Assembly: GCA_044227665.1 (NCBI GenBank)
Contig: JBGAWK010000028.1
Coordinates: forward strand, 1-28,677
Reading direction: 5' to 3'
Source: JBGAWK01 sp044227665
GTDB taxonomy: Bacteria; Bacteroidota; Bacteroidia; Chitinophagales; JADIYW01
DNA: 28,677 nt
Part shown: piece by piece, positions 16,133 to 25,265 of the stretch
How the letters are laid out: the number at the start of each line of letters is the position of its first letter
Numbering within the stretch: the stretch's first letter is position 1
Notes under the pieces: model-generated
The model's input: the letters and a program-made list of their open reading frames with translations, nothing else
Database searches by the model: none
Told to the model about the DNA's origin: nothing
Translations under genes and position numbers: made by a program

Positions 16133-17128
16133 ATGAAAAAATTATTTAAAACTATTTATGGCAGTATCATAGTAGCAGCCATGACACTTACTTCTTGCTT
16201 GCCTAACAATGGTGGGAATACACCAAACAGTAATAATAAAATCAAGAAGTCATACAAGATAGTACAAGATAATATCAATGGTGTAAATAGGAACGTAGCA
16301 GGTAAAACAGTAGCTGTTGGTGACGAAAGACGTAGATATATCTTTAATTCCTTGGGTAATCTTACGCAGGAAGAACATGCTTTAGATTTGATGAATAACA
16401 ATTGGTGGATGGACTATGTAAGGAAAATTTCCTACAATTCAAATAGTATTGATATTGATGAAAAATACTATAGTATTTTAGGAGGTGGATTTGCCTTTCA
16501 GAAAAATTATATTTATTACTTCAATACAAATAATAATAGGGTAGATAGTGTAATATATACCACAGAAATTATGGATAAATATGTATATGTCTTTGATTAT
16601 GATGCGCTTGGAAGAATACAGCAAATAGAGATGTCTGGAAGTTCCACAAATATAGAGAATGGAAATATTGTACCACTTACGGGAGCAATAGTCAAAGATT
16701 TTCTATTTAGCGGCAATGCAATTATTTCATATAATCATTATTTGGAAATAGATAGCCTTACAGCTGAAAATTACTATGGAGTATTAAAAGATACTACGGT
16801 AGTCGCTCATTTTACTATCAACTATAGCAGTACTCCTATGCCTAATGCGAATTTCAATTTCCCATTATTGGAATATTTGAATGGGGGTCTATATTATCTT
16901 GCTACCTCCAATGGCTTGAATTTCCTTTCTTTATTAGGATTGAATATGGGCTCACAGCAACAAAACTATCTCATTAATACCCTTACTTTTGATAGCTATA
17001 TTCCAAATGTAGGTGTCAATACTTTGCAATTTGAATTCACTACCGACTCTTTAGATAGAATTACCTATCAATCTATCAGGAATCAAGAACTTGAAGCCTC
17101 ATACGGAATCTATAAGTACGAATATTAA
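16133..17128 (+). CDS. Secreted lipoprotein of unknown function
   Basis: The 331-aa protein begins with MKKLFKTIYGSIIVAAMTLTSC, a signal peptide ending in an LTSC lipobox with the lipidated Cys at 22. An Asn-rich linker (NNGGNTPNSNNK) follows. The mature part is rich in Tyr, Asn, Asp and Ser with alternating beta-strand patterns such as YYFNTNNNRVDSVIYTTE. This recalls RHS/YD-like or DUF4595-type beta-repeat lipoproteins of Bacteroidota, but no family is assigned. It is probably anchored in the outer or inner membrane facing the periplasm or cell exterior. It stands alone, divergent from the helical-repeat gene, and ends at a strong hairpin terminator. Confidence 0.8.
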   Translation: MKKLFKTIYGSIIVAAMTLTSCLPNNGGNTPNSNNKIKKSYKIVQDNINGVNRNVAGKTVAVGDERRRYIFNSLGNLTQEEHALDLMNNNWWMDYVRKISYNSNSIDIDEKYYSILGGGFAFQKNYIYYFNTNNNRVDSVIYTTEIMDKYVYVFDYDALGRIQQIEMSGSSTNIENGNIVPLTGAIVKDFLFSGNAIISYNHYLEIDSLTAENYYGVLKDTTVVAHFTINYSSTPMPNANFNFPLLEYLNGGLYYLATSNGLNFLSLLGLNMGSQQQNYLINTLTFDSYIPNVGVNTLQFEFTTDSLDRITYQSIRNQELEASYGIYKYEY

Positions 17129-17178
17129 GTATATTAAACGCTTAGCTCCCTCTTTGACTATATAAATCTACCAGCGTT

Positions 17179-17215
17179 CAGAAGGTCGTGTAATCCTCCT
17201 ATACACGACCTTCTG
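17179..17215 (+). terminator. Hairpin terminator after the lipoprotein gene
   Basis: CAGAAGGTCGTGTA (17179-17192) and TACACGACCTTCTG (17202-17215) form a perfect 14-bp stem with a 9-nt loop, 50 bp after the stop codon. The following bases are T/A-rich but not a pure T-run, so it may act as an intrinsic terminator or as an mRNA 3' end stabiliser. Confidence 0.75.
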
Positions 17216-17510
17216 TATTTATATTTAGTAATGTATGAGGGATTATGACTTATACATTGTTATACCGTCATACTATGCCAATAGCTTTATATCCAACTTT
17301 AGATTTCTAGTTTATTCATAGCAGATAATACGATTTAGGAGAGTTTGAATAATAATGATACTCCCATTTGAGCCTCCTCCTACGTTCATAATGACGATGG
17401 GTTTACATTTCAGCATAATGCTACTTACTCAAAACTCAATCATCACAATGTATATAAAATTAGGATTCTTGCTTCTATTTTATTACTACCCTTATCCTAT
17501 ACCTTCCACG
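17216..17510. other. Intergenic region after the terminator, no recognised gene
   Basis: These 295 bp separate the terminator from the 3' end of the DUF998-like gene. The frame 17355-17540 is open for 61 codons, but it has no supporting signal and runs into the opposite gene. I see no RNA gene or repeat. Confidence 0.5.
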
Positions 17511-18179
17511 CTATTTCAAATACTTTTTTGCGCCTGCTGAAAGGTACAACATCCCCAAGCTGAGCATATATACAATAATCTTTTGAGATATAGGTTGAAA
17601 TGTGGGGCTATCACTAATGCGTGGACCTTTGAAAAGAATAAAAATGTAAATACATAACATTACAGCATCGAAGAGCAACAGCATAAAGTAGCGATTCGGC
17701 AACTCCTCATGGTGATAGACGAGAAACGATATACTCAAGCATAAGGGCACTAAAAGTATAAAGGCAATCCTTACTGATAGCAGATGCTGGGGAAAGTAGA
17801 GGTCGTATGGGGTAGCTGCCACTGCCAACAGAAATATGCTGAAAGAATATGCGGATATCAATGCAGTATAATAAGCAATAGGGAAGGATTTGGACTCTTG
17901 TAAACGCAATAAGAAAGGCCTGATAAAAATACTTAACCCGCTAGACAACAACAATATTGCGAAACAAAATAGCGCTTGTGAAGGCATATTGGAGGTGCCT
18001 ACAAAAGTATGCGCTCTTCCTAGGTCGCTGAAAAAATTTCTGAAAAAATCATAAGGTATAGCTTCATGAATATGGTATGAACCCCCACGATATACCAGCA
18101 TCGCCAACAAGGTAAGTAATAGAAAAGATAGATTTGCCCAAAATAAAATAGAAAAAGGATGTAGTTTTTTTAGTGACAT
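17511..18179 (-). CDS. DUF998-like integral membrane protein
   Basis: The 222-aa protein has about six hydrophobic helices with short loops. A FFSDLGRAHTF segment after the first loop recalls the SDLG motif of DUF998 membrane proteins, which have no known function. That assignment is moderate. The ATG at 18177-18179 is preceded by a TAnnTTTG box ending 4 nt upstream on the minus strand, supporting this start. It is divergent from the FKBP lipoprotein gene, with 63 bp between starts, and probably stands alone as a single-gene transcript. Confidence 0.75.
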   Translation of the reverse strand: MSLKKLHPFSILFWANLSFLLLTLLAMLVYRGGSYHIHEAIPYDFFRNFFSDLGRAHTFVGTSNMPSQALFCFAILLLSSGLSIFIRPFLLRLQESKSFPIAYYTALISAYSFSIFLLAVAATPYDLYFPQHLLSVRIAFILLVPLCLSISFLVYHHEELPNRYFMLLLFDAVMLCIYIFILFKGPRISDSPTFQPISQKIIVYMLSLGMLYLSAGAKKYLK

Positions 18180-18183
18180 CTTC

Positions 18184-18191
18184 CAAATTTA
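18184..18191 (-). promoter_or_regulatory. Candidate -7 box (TAAATTTG) of the DUF998-like gene
   Basis: Minus-strand TAAATTTG fits TAnnTTTG and ends 4 nt before the ATG at 18179. The -33 element is not obvious. Confidence 0.5.
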
Positions 18192-18229
18192 ACGGATAAT
18201 TTGATATTCATCCTATACTTTTGTGCTAA

Positions 18230-18237
18230 TAAATTTG
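18230..18237 (+). promoter_or_regulatory. Candidate -7 box (TAAATTTG) of the FKBP gene
   Basis: TAAATTTG ends 5 nt before the ATG at 18243. A second match, TACTTTTG at 18216-18223, would leave a 19-nt leader. Neither has a well-spaced TTTG -33 element (one lies at 18200-18203), so the choice between them is open. Confidence 0.45.
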
Positions 18238-18242
18238 TAAAG

Positions 18243-18689
18243 ATGAGATTTCTATTCCTAGCCTTATTCAGTACCTTCATTCTATGTTCATGCAAAAAAG
18301 ATGAAGATCAAGCCGCAAAAGACGATAAAATTATTCAAGAATATCTTGCTAAAAATAGCCTTACTGCTACTAAGACAGCCTCGGGGTTATACTATATCAT
18401 TACTGCGGAAGGTATAGGCATCTCTCCGGTGCTTACCTCCGACATCAAGGTATATTACAAGGGCTACCTTACAGATGGTACCGTCTTCGATGAGACTACC
18501 GGCGACTATAGAATTTTTACGCTGGGCGAACTCATCACAGGATGGCAAGAAGGATTACAACTTATAAAGGAAGGTGGTAAGATTACGCTCTTTGTGCCTT
18601 CTAAGTTGGGCTATGGCAGCAACTCCACTGGCAAGATTCCAGCCAATTCGGTATTGATATTCGAGATAGAACTCCTCGATATAATATAG
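18243..18689 (+). CDS. FKBP-type peptidyl-prolyl isomerase, lipoprotein
   Basis: This periplasmic or membrane-anchored isomerase catalyses cis-trans change at prolyl bonds during protein folding. From ATG 18243 the 148-aa protein starts with a lipoprotein signal (MRFLFLALFSTFILCSC) with the lipidated Cys at 17. A charged linker and the FKBP domain follow: VYYKGYLTDGTVFDET, GWQEGLQLIKEGGK and LGYGSNSTGKIPANSVLIFEIEL are typical blocks, including the active-site Tyr, Phe-Asp and Trp positions. The frame extends upstream to a TTG at 18201, but that would ruin the signal peptide. It converges on the M13 peptidase gene with a 6-bp gap. Confidence 0.93.
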   Translation: MRFLFLALFSTFILCSCKKDEDQAAKDDKIIQEYLAKNSLTATKTASGLYYIITAEGIGISPVLTSDIKVYYKGYLTDGTVFDETTGDYRIFTLGELITGWQEGLQLIKEGGKITLFVPSKLGYGSNSTGKIPANSVLIFEIELLDII

Positions 18690-18695
18690 GTCTTA

Positions 18696-20708
18696 TTACC
18701 AGATTTTCACACGTGAAGAATCCGGAATGTACATCTTGTGTGAAGGTTTTACCTCGAAGGCCTCATAAAATTCAGGAATATTGGCAAAAGGTGCATTAAT
18801 TCGCAAGTGCGTGGGTGCATGTACATCTGTAAGTATTTTTTCCGACAGATATTCTTTGGTGTGGTGATACATCCATCCTAAGGCATATCCTAGGAAGAAC
18901 CTTTGCAGGGGAGTGTAGCCACCAATAATTTTATTTTCCTTATAGGCTTGTGTTTGCATAAAAGCATCCAATCCCAATCTTATGCCACCAAGGTCTGCGA
19001 TATTTTCTCCTAGCGTAGCTTCCCCATTTACAGACATGCCGTTTACCTTAAAATTATTGAACTGCTCCACCAGGCGTTGTGATTTTACCTGGAATTTCAG
19101 CTCATCATCTGTAGTCCACCAATTGTTGAGGTTGCCTTTTTCGTCGAATTGTCGCCCTTCATCATCAAAGCCATGTGTAATCTCATGGCCTATGGTAGAG
19201 GCACCGGCATAGCCATATACCATAGCATCATCGGCATCGGCATCTTCAATGCCAGGAATAAGGAAAATTCCAGCAGGAAGCACTATCTCATTATTGGAAG
19301 GATTGTAATAGGCATTGTAGGTCTGCGGTGTCATATCCCATTCGGCTCTATCTACAGGCTTATTCAGCTTGGATACTTCATAATTGTGCCACCATAGATT
19401 TACCGACATCATATTGTCACAATACGATTTTCTGCCTATCTGCATAGAAGAGAAGTCTTTCCACTTGTCAGGATAACCTACTTTCATCTTCACGGCTTCC
19501 AATTTTTGTAAAGCCTTTTGCTTTGTGACTTCGCTCATCCAGTCCAGATTTTTGATGCGGACTTTGTATACCTTGATTACATTTTGCACCATATTTTCGT
19601 AGCGTTTCTTAGCTTCGGCGGGAAAGTAGTCTTTAACGAATTGCTGTCCTAATATTTCTCCCATAGCATCTTCTTCCGCTATCAATATGCGTTTCCACCG
19701 AGGAAGCTGTTCCTTTTGTCCCGATATTTTTTTACCGTAAAAATTAAATCTTTCTTCCTGAACTGCTTTATTCAAATATTTTGCATAAGCATTCAGCGTT
19801 TTGAACTTCATATATGCCTTTAACGCATCCAAAGCGCTATTATCAGAAAATATAGTTTGTAATTGTGCCAAAAATTCTGGTTGTCCGACAATCACCTCTT
19901 GTGTGCCAGAAGCACCCAAAGCATCCAAATAAGTTCGCCATGCGAAGGCAGGGTATTTTTGTTGTAAATCACCAGCAGTCATTTTATTATAGTTGGCATA
20001 AGGGTCGCGCAAATCTTCAAGCTCTCGAGATGATTTTGCCAATTTTTCTTCTAAAGAAAAAATGTTTACTGGAGAGATAGCTAAATACTTACATATAGCA
20101 GGTATATAGTTGTCTCTATAAGTATCTCTGATATCCTTTGTGTTTTCATCTGAAGGAAAATAATAATCTTTGTCTGGTAATCCTATACCCCCTTGATAAA
20201 AATATAGGGCATTCTTGTCACTATTTTTAGCATCCTGATAGATGTATGCATCGAAGAATACGCCTACACCTATGGAATGGAGATAAGCTACTAGGGGAGC
20301 AGCATCTTCTATATCTTTGAGTGCATCAATTTTAGAAAATATAGGCTGGAGAGGCGATAAACCTAATTTCTCTATGGTAATAGTATCCATTCCAGCATAG
20401 TAAAAGTCTCCAATTTTCTGTTCATTGCTACCTTTAGCTGCCTTAGATTTTAGAGCTTTTTCGTTGATGGCTCTTACCTTCTCTCGGATGTCTTCATCTA
20501 TGAGGTCGCCTATACCCCAGGAACTATAGGCGGCGGGTATGGGATTTTGCTTATACCACAATCCATTGGCAAACATATTGAAATCATCGCCGGGATGTAC
20601 AAGTGTATCTATATGCGAAGCCAAAACATCCGGTTTCTTATTTTGTTGCAGATATTTGCAGCTACTACATACCAATAAAATTATGATTGTCGAAAATATT
20701 TTTTTCAT
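18696..20708 (-). CDS. M13 family zinc metallopeptidase (PepO/neprilysin-like), lipoprotein
   Basis: The 670-aa protein is an M13 endopeptidase that cleaves oligopeptides, here outside the cytoplasm. It begins with a lipoprotein signal (MKKIFSTIIILLVCSSC, lipidated Cys at 17). The zinc site is clear: HEITH at 508-512, preceded by GYAGASTIG. The third ligand is Glu568 in GENIADLGG (567-575). The substrate-binding VLPAGIF block (476-482) is also present. Length is usual for the family. It follows the acyl-CoA synthetase gene on the same strand after 36 bp, so it may be read with that operon, though a role in fatty-acid use is not evident. Its stop lies 6 bp from that of the convergent FKBP gene. 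Confidence 0.95.
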   Translation of the reverse strand: MKKIFSTIIILLVCSSCKYLQQNKKPDVLASHIDTLVHPGDDFNMFANGLWYKQNPIPAAYSSWGIGDLIDEDIREKVRAINEKALKSKAAKGSNEQKIGDFYYAGMDTITIEKLGLSPLQPIFSKIDALKDIEDAAPLVAYLHSIGVGVFFDAYIYQDAKNSDKNALYFYQGGIGLPDKDYYFPSDENTKDIRDTYRDNYIPAICKYLAISPVNIFSLEEKLAKSSRELEDLRDPYANYNKMTAGDLQQKYPAFAWRTYLDALGASGTQEVIVGQPEFLAQLQTIFSDNSALDALKAYMKFKTLNAYAKYLNKAVQEERFNFYGKKISGQKEQLPRWKRILIAEEDAMGEILGQQFVKDYFPAEAKKRYENMVQNVIKVYKVRIKNLDWMSEVTKQKALQKLEAVKMKVGYPDKWKDFSSMQIGRKSYCDNMMSVNLWWHNYEVSKLNKPVDRAEWDMTPQTYNAYYNPSNNEIVLPAGIFLIPGIEDADADDAMVYGYAGASTIGHEITHGFDDEGRQFDEKGNLNNWWTTDDELKFQVKSQRLVEQFNNFKVNGMSVNGEATLGENIADLGGIRLGLDAFMQTQAYKENKIIGGYTPLQRFFLGYALGWMYHHTKEYLSEKILTDVHAPTHLRINAPFANIPEFYEAFEVKPSHKMYIPDSSRVKIW

Positions 20709-20744
20709 GAAGTAAAAATAGGGGATTTTTTTTACAGAGATATA

Positions 20745-22565
20745 TCAAAAGCCAAACTCACCTTCGAGGATATGTTCATATTCCTGCATAGTGAGGGAAA
20801 CATAGCTTTTATTGGAGACTACAAATACTTTCTCTGTAAATTCGGTGATGTGGTATGCTTCCATCTTGAGGTGACTCTTTATATGCTTAAAAGTGTCGGT
20901 GGTAAGGGTGTGTGGGGCTATGCGCACGAATAAGGGTATGGCATAAGGTGGTAGCTCTAAGGCTAATTTTTCATATAATAAAGGTATAATATTTTCGTCA
21001 GATGATGCAGTAAGTGTAATGCAAGCCATACCTGCTTTTCCATTGTGGTGGGGTATCTCTACGCCATATACTATGCTTTCTGCTATTCCCGAAACCTGAT
21101 TTATGATACCTTCAACCTCTTGCGTAGATACATTTTCTCCTTTCCAGCGAAAAGTGTCTCCCAATCTATCTACAAATTGCACATGATTCCAGCCCATCTC
21201 CCTCACCATATCTCCAGTATTGAACCATGCATCACCCTTTTGAAATACGTTGCGCAAAATTGTCTTTTCTGTCTTGCTGGCTTCAGTATAGCCATCATAA
21301 GGGTATCTATCCGTAATAGCTCCTAATAGCAATCCTGTGCCATTGGTCTTGACTTTTTTCAAAAAACCTTTTTTGTCTTTCACAGGAGTTTCCTTCTCCG
21401 TATCATATTCCACTACCGCATATTCAGTGATAGAAAATCCCATGGTCGCCTCCATGTTAAAGATGTTGAAAAAAGCTATATTTCCCTCACTGGAACCGTA
21501 GAATTCCATAATTTGTTCGATACCAAACCTGTTTTTGAATGTATTCCAAATATCGGGGCGCATACCGTTTCCTATCATCTTGGTGAGCGTGTTGTTTGCT
21601 TCATCGGGATGTAAGGGACTATTCAGCAGATACTTACACATTTCACCTACATACCCAAATGTTGTGGCCTTATAGTATGCAATATCTTGCCAAAATTCGC
21701 TGACACTAAACCTCTTCTTGATAATCATTGCTGCGCCTCCCGATATCACGGACGACCAGCATACAAGCATGGCGGTAGCGTGAAATAATGGCAATGGCAC
21801 ATACATGATATCTTTGGGCGTGAGTCGCAGGCTGGCAAGTCCAAAGGCACTATACCCCTTGAACCAACGTCCATGGGTCATCACAGAAGCTTTGGGAAGA
21901 CCCGTAGTGCCAGAGGTGTAAATATATAAGAAAGGCGTATGTGCATAAATATCATCGTGTATCACTGGTTCACTATCCAAAAATGAGGTGCTTTGTATAT
22001 CAAAAATTGGAAATAAGGGCAGGTCATCAGTCTCTTCAAGAGGTACTACATGTGTGGAATCTTTATAGGTGCAAACTTCCTCTTTGATGTCCATAAATGC
22101 CGGCATACACTCTTCTCCAATCAATAGTAGGGTAGGGTTCACTAAGGTAATGCTATGCACTAGTGGCTGCTTGCGTTGTGCCGTATTCAGCAAGGCAGCT
22201 ATACCGCCTATCTTTGAAAGTGCCATGACTGTTGCCATTAATTCTGGGCGGTTTTCCATGCCTATTACTACTACATCACCCTTTTTTATTCCTAAAGATT
22301 GCAAATTGCGTGCAAGTCTATTTACCCAATTGTGGAATTGCAGATAAGTCCATTTTTTGTCTTTGTAATAAATACAAATATTTTGAGGATACCTTGATGC
22401 CGCTTTAGCAAATACTTCTCCTACGGATATTTTACTGTTTTTATTTACCGTAAAATTATTGACTATTGCTGTAGCAATCTTTGGGACATCCCACAATAAA
22501 GCAGGGATTTTAGGTAAGATGTTCCAAAGATGTATTGTCTTTTGCCGCTGAGATTTTGCTGCCAT
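20745..22565 (-). CDS. Long-chain acyl-CoA synthetase of the FATP (very-long-chain) type
   Basis: The enzyme activates fatty acids to acyl-CoA with ATP. The 606-aa protein has the AMP-binding signature YTSGTTGLPKA (216-226), EFYGSSEGN (354-362), FNTGDMV and the FRWKGENVSTQEVE block near the C-terminus. These last features mark the FATP/SLC27 group more than the FadD group. The N-terminus has a weakly hydrophobic stretch, so peripheral membrane attachment is likely. It begins 6 bp after the stop of an acyl-CoA dehydrogenase gene, forming an operon with two such genes. Chain-length preference cannot be read from the sequence. Confidence 0.92.
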   Translation of the reverse strand: MAAKSQRQKTIHLWNILPKIPALLWDVPKIATAIVNNFTVNKNSKISVGEVFAKAASRYPQNICIYYKDKKWTYLQFHNWVNRLARNLQSLGIKKGDVVVIGMENRPELMATVMALSKIGGIAALLNTAQRKQPLVHSITLVNPTLLLIGEECMPAFMDIKEEVCTYKDSTHVVPLEETDDLPLFPIFDIQSTSFLDSEPVIHDDIYAHTPFLYIYTSGTTGLPKASVMTHGRWFKGYSAFGLASLRLTPKDIMYVPLPLFHATAMLVCWSSVISGGAAMIIKKRFSVSEFWQDIAYYKATTFGYVGEMCKYLLNSPLHPDEANNTLTKMIGNGMRPDIWNTFKNRFGIEQIMEFYGSSEGNIAFFNIFNMEATMGFSITEYAVVEYDTEKETPVKDKKGFLKKVKTNGTGLLLGAITDRYPYDGYTEASKTEKTILRNVFQKGDAWFNTGDMVREMGWNHVQFVDRLGDTFRWKGENVSTQEVEGIINQVSGIAESIVYGVEIPHHNGKAGMACITLTASSDENIIPLLYEKLALELPPYAIPLFVRIAPHTLTTDTFKHIKSHLKMEAYHITEFTEKVFVVSNKSYVSLTMQEYEHILEGEFGF

Positions 22566-22571
22566 AGCATA

Positions 22572-23771
22572 TTATTTCAATTCTGCGGAAGACTTATTCA
22601 GCAATCTGCGAGCAATGATAAGCTGTTGAATCTGCTGAGTACCTTCGAAGATATCCAAAATCTTGGAATCACGAGCCCATTTTTCTATCAGTTCTTTGTA
22701 GGAGTAGCCTAGCGCACCACAAAGTTCTATACATTTCAAGGCAAGACTATTGGTGATTCTTGCTGCTTTAGCTTTACATATAGATGCTTCCAAGGAATTC
22801 GGCTTGCGATTGTCGGCCATCCAAGCGGCTCTAAGGGTAAGAAGCCTCGCAGCTTCATATTCTGCCTCCATTCTATATATCTCTGCTTCTACGGCTTTTA
22901 CATTATTGATAGGGGTTTTGTAATCGAGGTGTATGCTGTCGCCAAGAATTTCTTTGGTTCGTTCTATGGCTGCCTCAGCAACGCCATTGGCCATAGAGGC
23001 TACAAAGGGGCGTGTGTTGTCAAAAGTCTCCATCACCCCACCAAAGCCCTTTTTGATATCAATATCGGGACTTCCTAAGAGATTGGATGCGGGTACTCTG
23101 CAATCTGTGAAGACGATGGCCGCAGTATCGGATGCCTTGATGCCCAATTTTTTTTCCAAACGGACTACTTCCATTCCGGGTGTGCCTTTTTCTACTACGA
23201 AAGACTTTATCGCTGCTTTGCCTATTTTCTTATCCAAAGTAGCCCACACTACTACGGCATTACATCTGTCTCCTGCTGTTACGAATATCTTTTCTCCATT
23301 GAGGATATAATCATCGCCGTCTTTTACGGCAGTAGTAGTTATGGCGGAGGAGTCAGAGCCGCAGTTGGGTTCTGTAATAGCCATAGCCGCCCAAGATTTG
23401 CCAAATTTTTCTAGTTGCTCTGTATTGGCTACTGCGCCTATGGCAGCATTGCCGAGACCTTGTCCCGGTATAGAGAGCAATAGCCCTACATCACCATAGC
23501 ACATGGCTTGGATGTTGATACAATTAGCCATATTTGCACCGTTGCGCACTTGTCCTTCTGTGCTTGTATCTTTTTTGGGGGCAGCACCGCCGAGCGAGCC
23601 ATCCATGCCTTCGTTTAGCCCATTCAGTCCTGCTGCCAGCAAATCTAGTTCTACAGGGTAGGCATGCTCTTCCATGTCATATTTTCTGGATATAGGTCTA
23701 AAAATATTCTTGGCAGCCATCATGGCTATATTGTGTATGGAGTTATATTTTTTTGGAATTTCTAAATTCAT
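22572..23771 (-). CDS. Acyl-CoA dehydrogenase, subunit with catalytic Glu
   Basis: This FAD enzyme introduces the first double bond in fatty-acid beta-oxidation. The 399-aa protein has the normal dehydrogenase layout: AITEPNCGSDSSA (the xTEPxxGSD flavin/substrate motif), an FVTAGDRCN strand region, and the C-terminal LDIFEGTQQIQQLIIARRLL. The Glu of FEGT (residue 376) is at the catalytic-base position of MCAD-type enzymes. It lies 24 bp after a second, degenerate-looking acyl-CoA dehydrogenase gene and 6 bp before the acyl-CoA synthetase, so all three are probably co-transcribed. Substrate length is unknown. Confidence 0.95.
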   Translation of the reverse strand: MNLEIPKKYNSIHNIAMMAAKNIFRPISRKYDMEEHAYPVELDLLAAGLNGLNEGMDGSLGGAAPKKDTSTEGQVRNGANMANCINIQAMCYGDVGLLLSIPGQGLGNAAIGAVANTEQLEKFGKSWAAMAITEPNCGSDSSAITTTAVKDGDDYILNGEKIFVTAGDRCNAVVVWATLDKKIGKAAIKSFVVEKGTPGMEVVRLEKKLGIKASDTAAIVFTDCRVPASNLLGSPDIDIKKGFGGVMETFDNTRPFVASMANGVAEAAIERTKEILGDSIHLDYKTPINNVKAVEAEIYRMEAEYEAARLLTLRAAWMADNRKPNSLEASICKAKAARITNSLALKCIELCGALGYSYKELIEKWARDSKILDIFEGTQQIQQLIIARRLLNKSSAELK

Positions 23772-23795
23772 TTCTAAATTATTTATATTGAAAAT

Positions 23796-25109
23796 TTAAA
23801 GGTGCATACCATTTGGGGCAATAGCTACAGATCTAAGGTCTCGATACCATCTTTCTACAGGGAAATCTTTGATATAGCCATGACCTCCTAGGAGCTGTAC
23901 CCCGTTGCTGCCTATCTGCATAGCTTTATCGCTACATAATACATGGGCGAGATATGCGTCCTTCCCAAAATCTTTGCCTTGTTCCGCACGTGCGGCAGCA
24001 CGCTGTGTGAGCATACGCATACTATCTACTTCTATTTTTATGTCTGCAATCATGAAGGCTACAGCCTGACGATTACTTATGGGCTCACCAAAAGCATGCC
24101 TGTCATTGGCATAGGTGATGACATAGTCCAATACCGCCTGACAGCAGCCTACGGCCATGGCGCACCACCCTAGCTTGCTGTAGCTGAGAAACTCATCGTA
24201 GTGGAAGTCGTCATCGCCTAATACCGCACTTTTATCTACAGCTACCTTGTCCAAGGTTAGTGTGCATAAGCCGGCAGCTTTTAATCCCATGTACGGCTCT
24301 TCTGCTATGCTTACTCCATTTGCGGTAGCATCAATGATAAACACAAAATTTTTGTTGTCGGGTGTAGCTGCTGAAACCAAAAAAAATGTAGCATCTTTCC
24401 CTATGGAAACCATAGATTTTGTGCCACTTACTATGTATTTATCGTCACTTTTGAATGCTTTCGTTTGTAAAGAATAGGGGTTAAATAGGGGCTGTGGCTC
24501 TTGTAGTGCCATGGATGCTTTGATAGGCACATCTTTTAGAAATTGCGGCAAAAGCTCTTGCTGTTGTGCGGCACTGCCCCAGCGTACCAAGGCATTTAGC
24601 ACACTGTGGGAAGAATAAAAATATACAGCCTGCCCAAGGTCGCCATAGGCTAGGGTTTCTGCCATGAGCATTTGTGTTACAGTAGCTCTATCCTTCATGA
24701 GACCTCCCGAACTTTCTGGAACTTGCATGAAGGATAGCTGCATGTTATTATATTCATCAATTAAATCTTGAGGTATGATGCCTTCCTCGTCTATTTTCTC
24801 TGCACGCAGTCGCATCTGATCGGCGAAGGCATGTACAGTTTCTTGTATCATTATCTGTTCCTCATTATAGGTGAGGTCGAAGAGGTCGCTAGCTTGTACA
24901 GGCTCTAATTGTTGACGAGGTTGACCTGCAATATTTTTATATAATTTGGTAACTTTATCGGCGGTTTTTACGCCATTCTTAGTGCCGAGATATACCCATC
25001 TTTCTGTAAATTTTCTAAGATTTATCTTTTTTGCAATATCAGTGTCTAGAACTTGATTAAAAAAAGTAAAATATTCTCCTAGCGAATCTTTATTTTTCTT
25101 TGCCTTCAT
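23796..25109 (-). CDS. Acyl-CoA dehydrogenase paralogue that appears to lack the catalytic Glu
   Basis: The 437-aa protein is clearly in the family: it has DRHAFGEPISNRQAV (FAD-binding arginine region) and QLLGGHGYIKDFPVERWYRD near the end. It differs from its neighbour in three ways. An N-terminal extension of about 80 residues precedes the usual start. The TEPxxGSD motif is replaced by ALQEPQPLFNP. The C-terminus ends RDLRSVAIAPNGMHL, where a Glu-Gly is expected. The frame is clean to the TAA at 23796, so this is not a visible frameshift. It is the first gene of the operon. It may be a non-catalytic partner of the next gene, or an enzyme with a base elsewhere. Confidence 0.88.
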   Translation of the reverse strand: MKAKKNKDSLGEYFTFFNQVLDTDIAKKINLRKFTERWVYLGTKNGVKTADKVTKLYKNIAGQPRQQLEPVQASDLFDLTYNEEQIMIQETVHAFADQMRLRAEKIDEEGIIPQDLIDEYNNMQLSFMQVPESSGGLMKDRATVTQMLMAETLAYGDLGQAVYFYSSHSVLNALVRWGSAAQQQELLPQFLKDVPIKASMALQEPQPLFNPYSLQTKAFKSDDKYIVSGTKSMVSIGKDATFFLVSAATPDNKNFVFIIDATANGVSIAEEPYMGLKAAGLCTLTLDKVAVDKSAVLGDDDFHYDEFLSYSKLGWCAMAVGCCQAVLDYVITYANDRHAFGEPISNRQAVAFMIADIKIEVDSMRMLTQRAAARAEQGKDFGKDAYLAHVLCSDKAMQIGSNGVQLLGGHGYIKDFPVERWYRDLRSVAIAPNGMHL

Positions 25110-25265
25110 TTTTTTGTGAAATATTTATATAAAAATAATCAAGCATACGTACCTTTTATGAAGGTCAATATTAAATCATCATTATGCGTTGAAAATGTTG
25201 GTTTTGAAAAAATAATAACATTTCAATATTCTACTGTGGTCTTAATAGTTTTTTATTTCTAATTA

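Noticed and set aside
17355..17540. 61-aa plus-strand ORF in the gap after the terminator
   Set aside because: No family features, no promoter or SD, and it overlaps the 3' end of the opposite gene.
18201..18242. TTG start of the FKBP protein at 18201
   Set aside because: It would place 14 residues before a good lipoprotein signal peptide.
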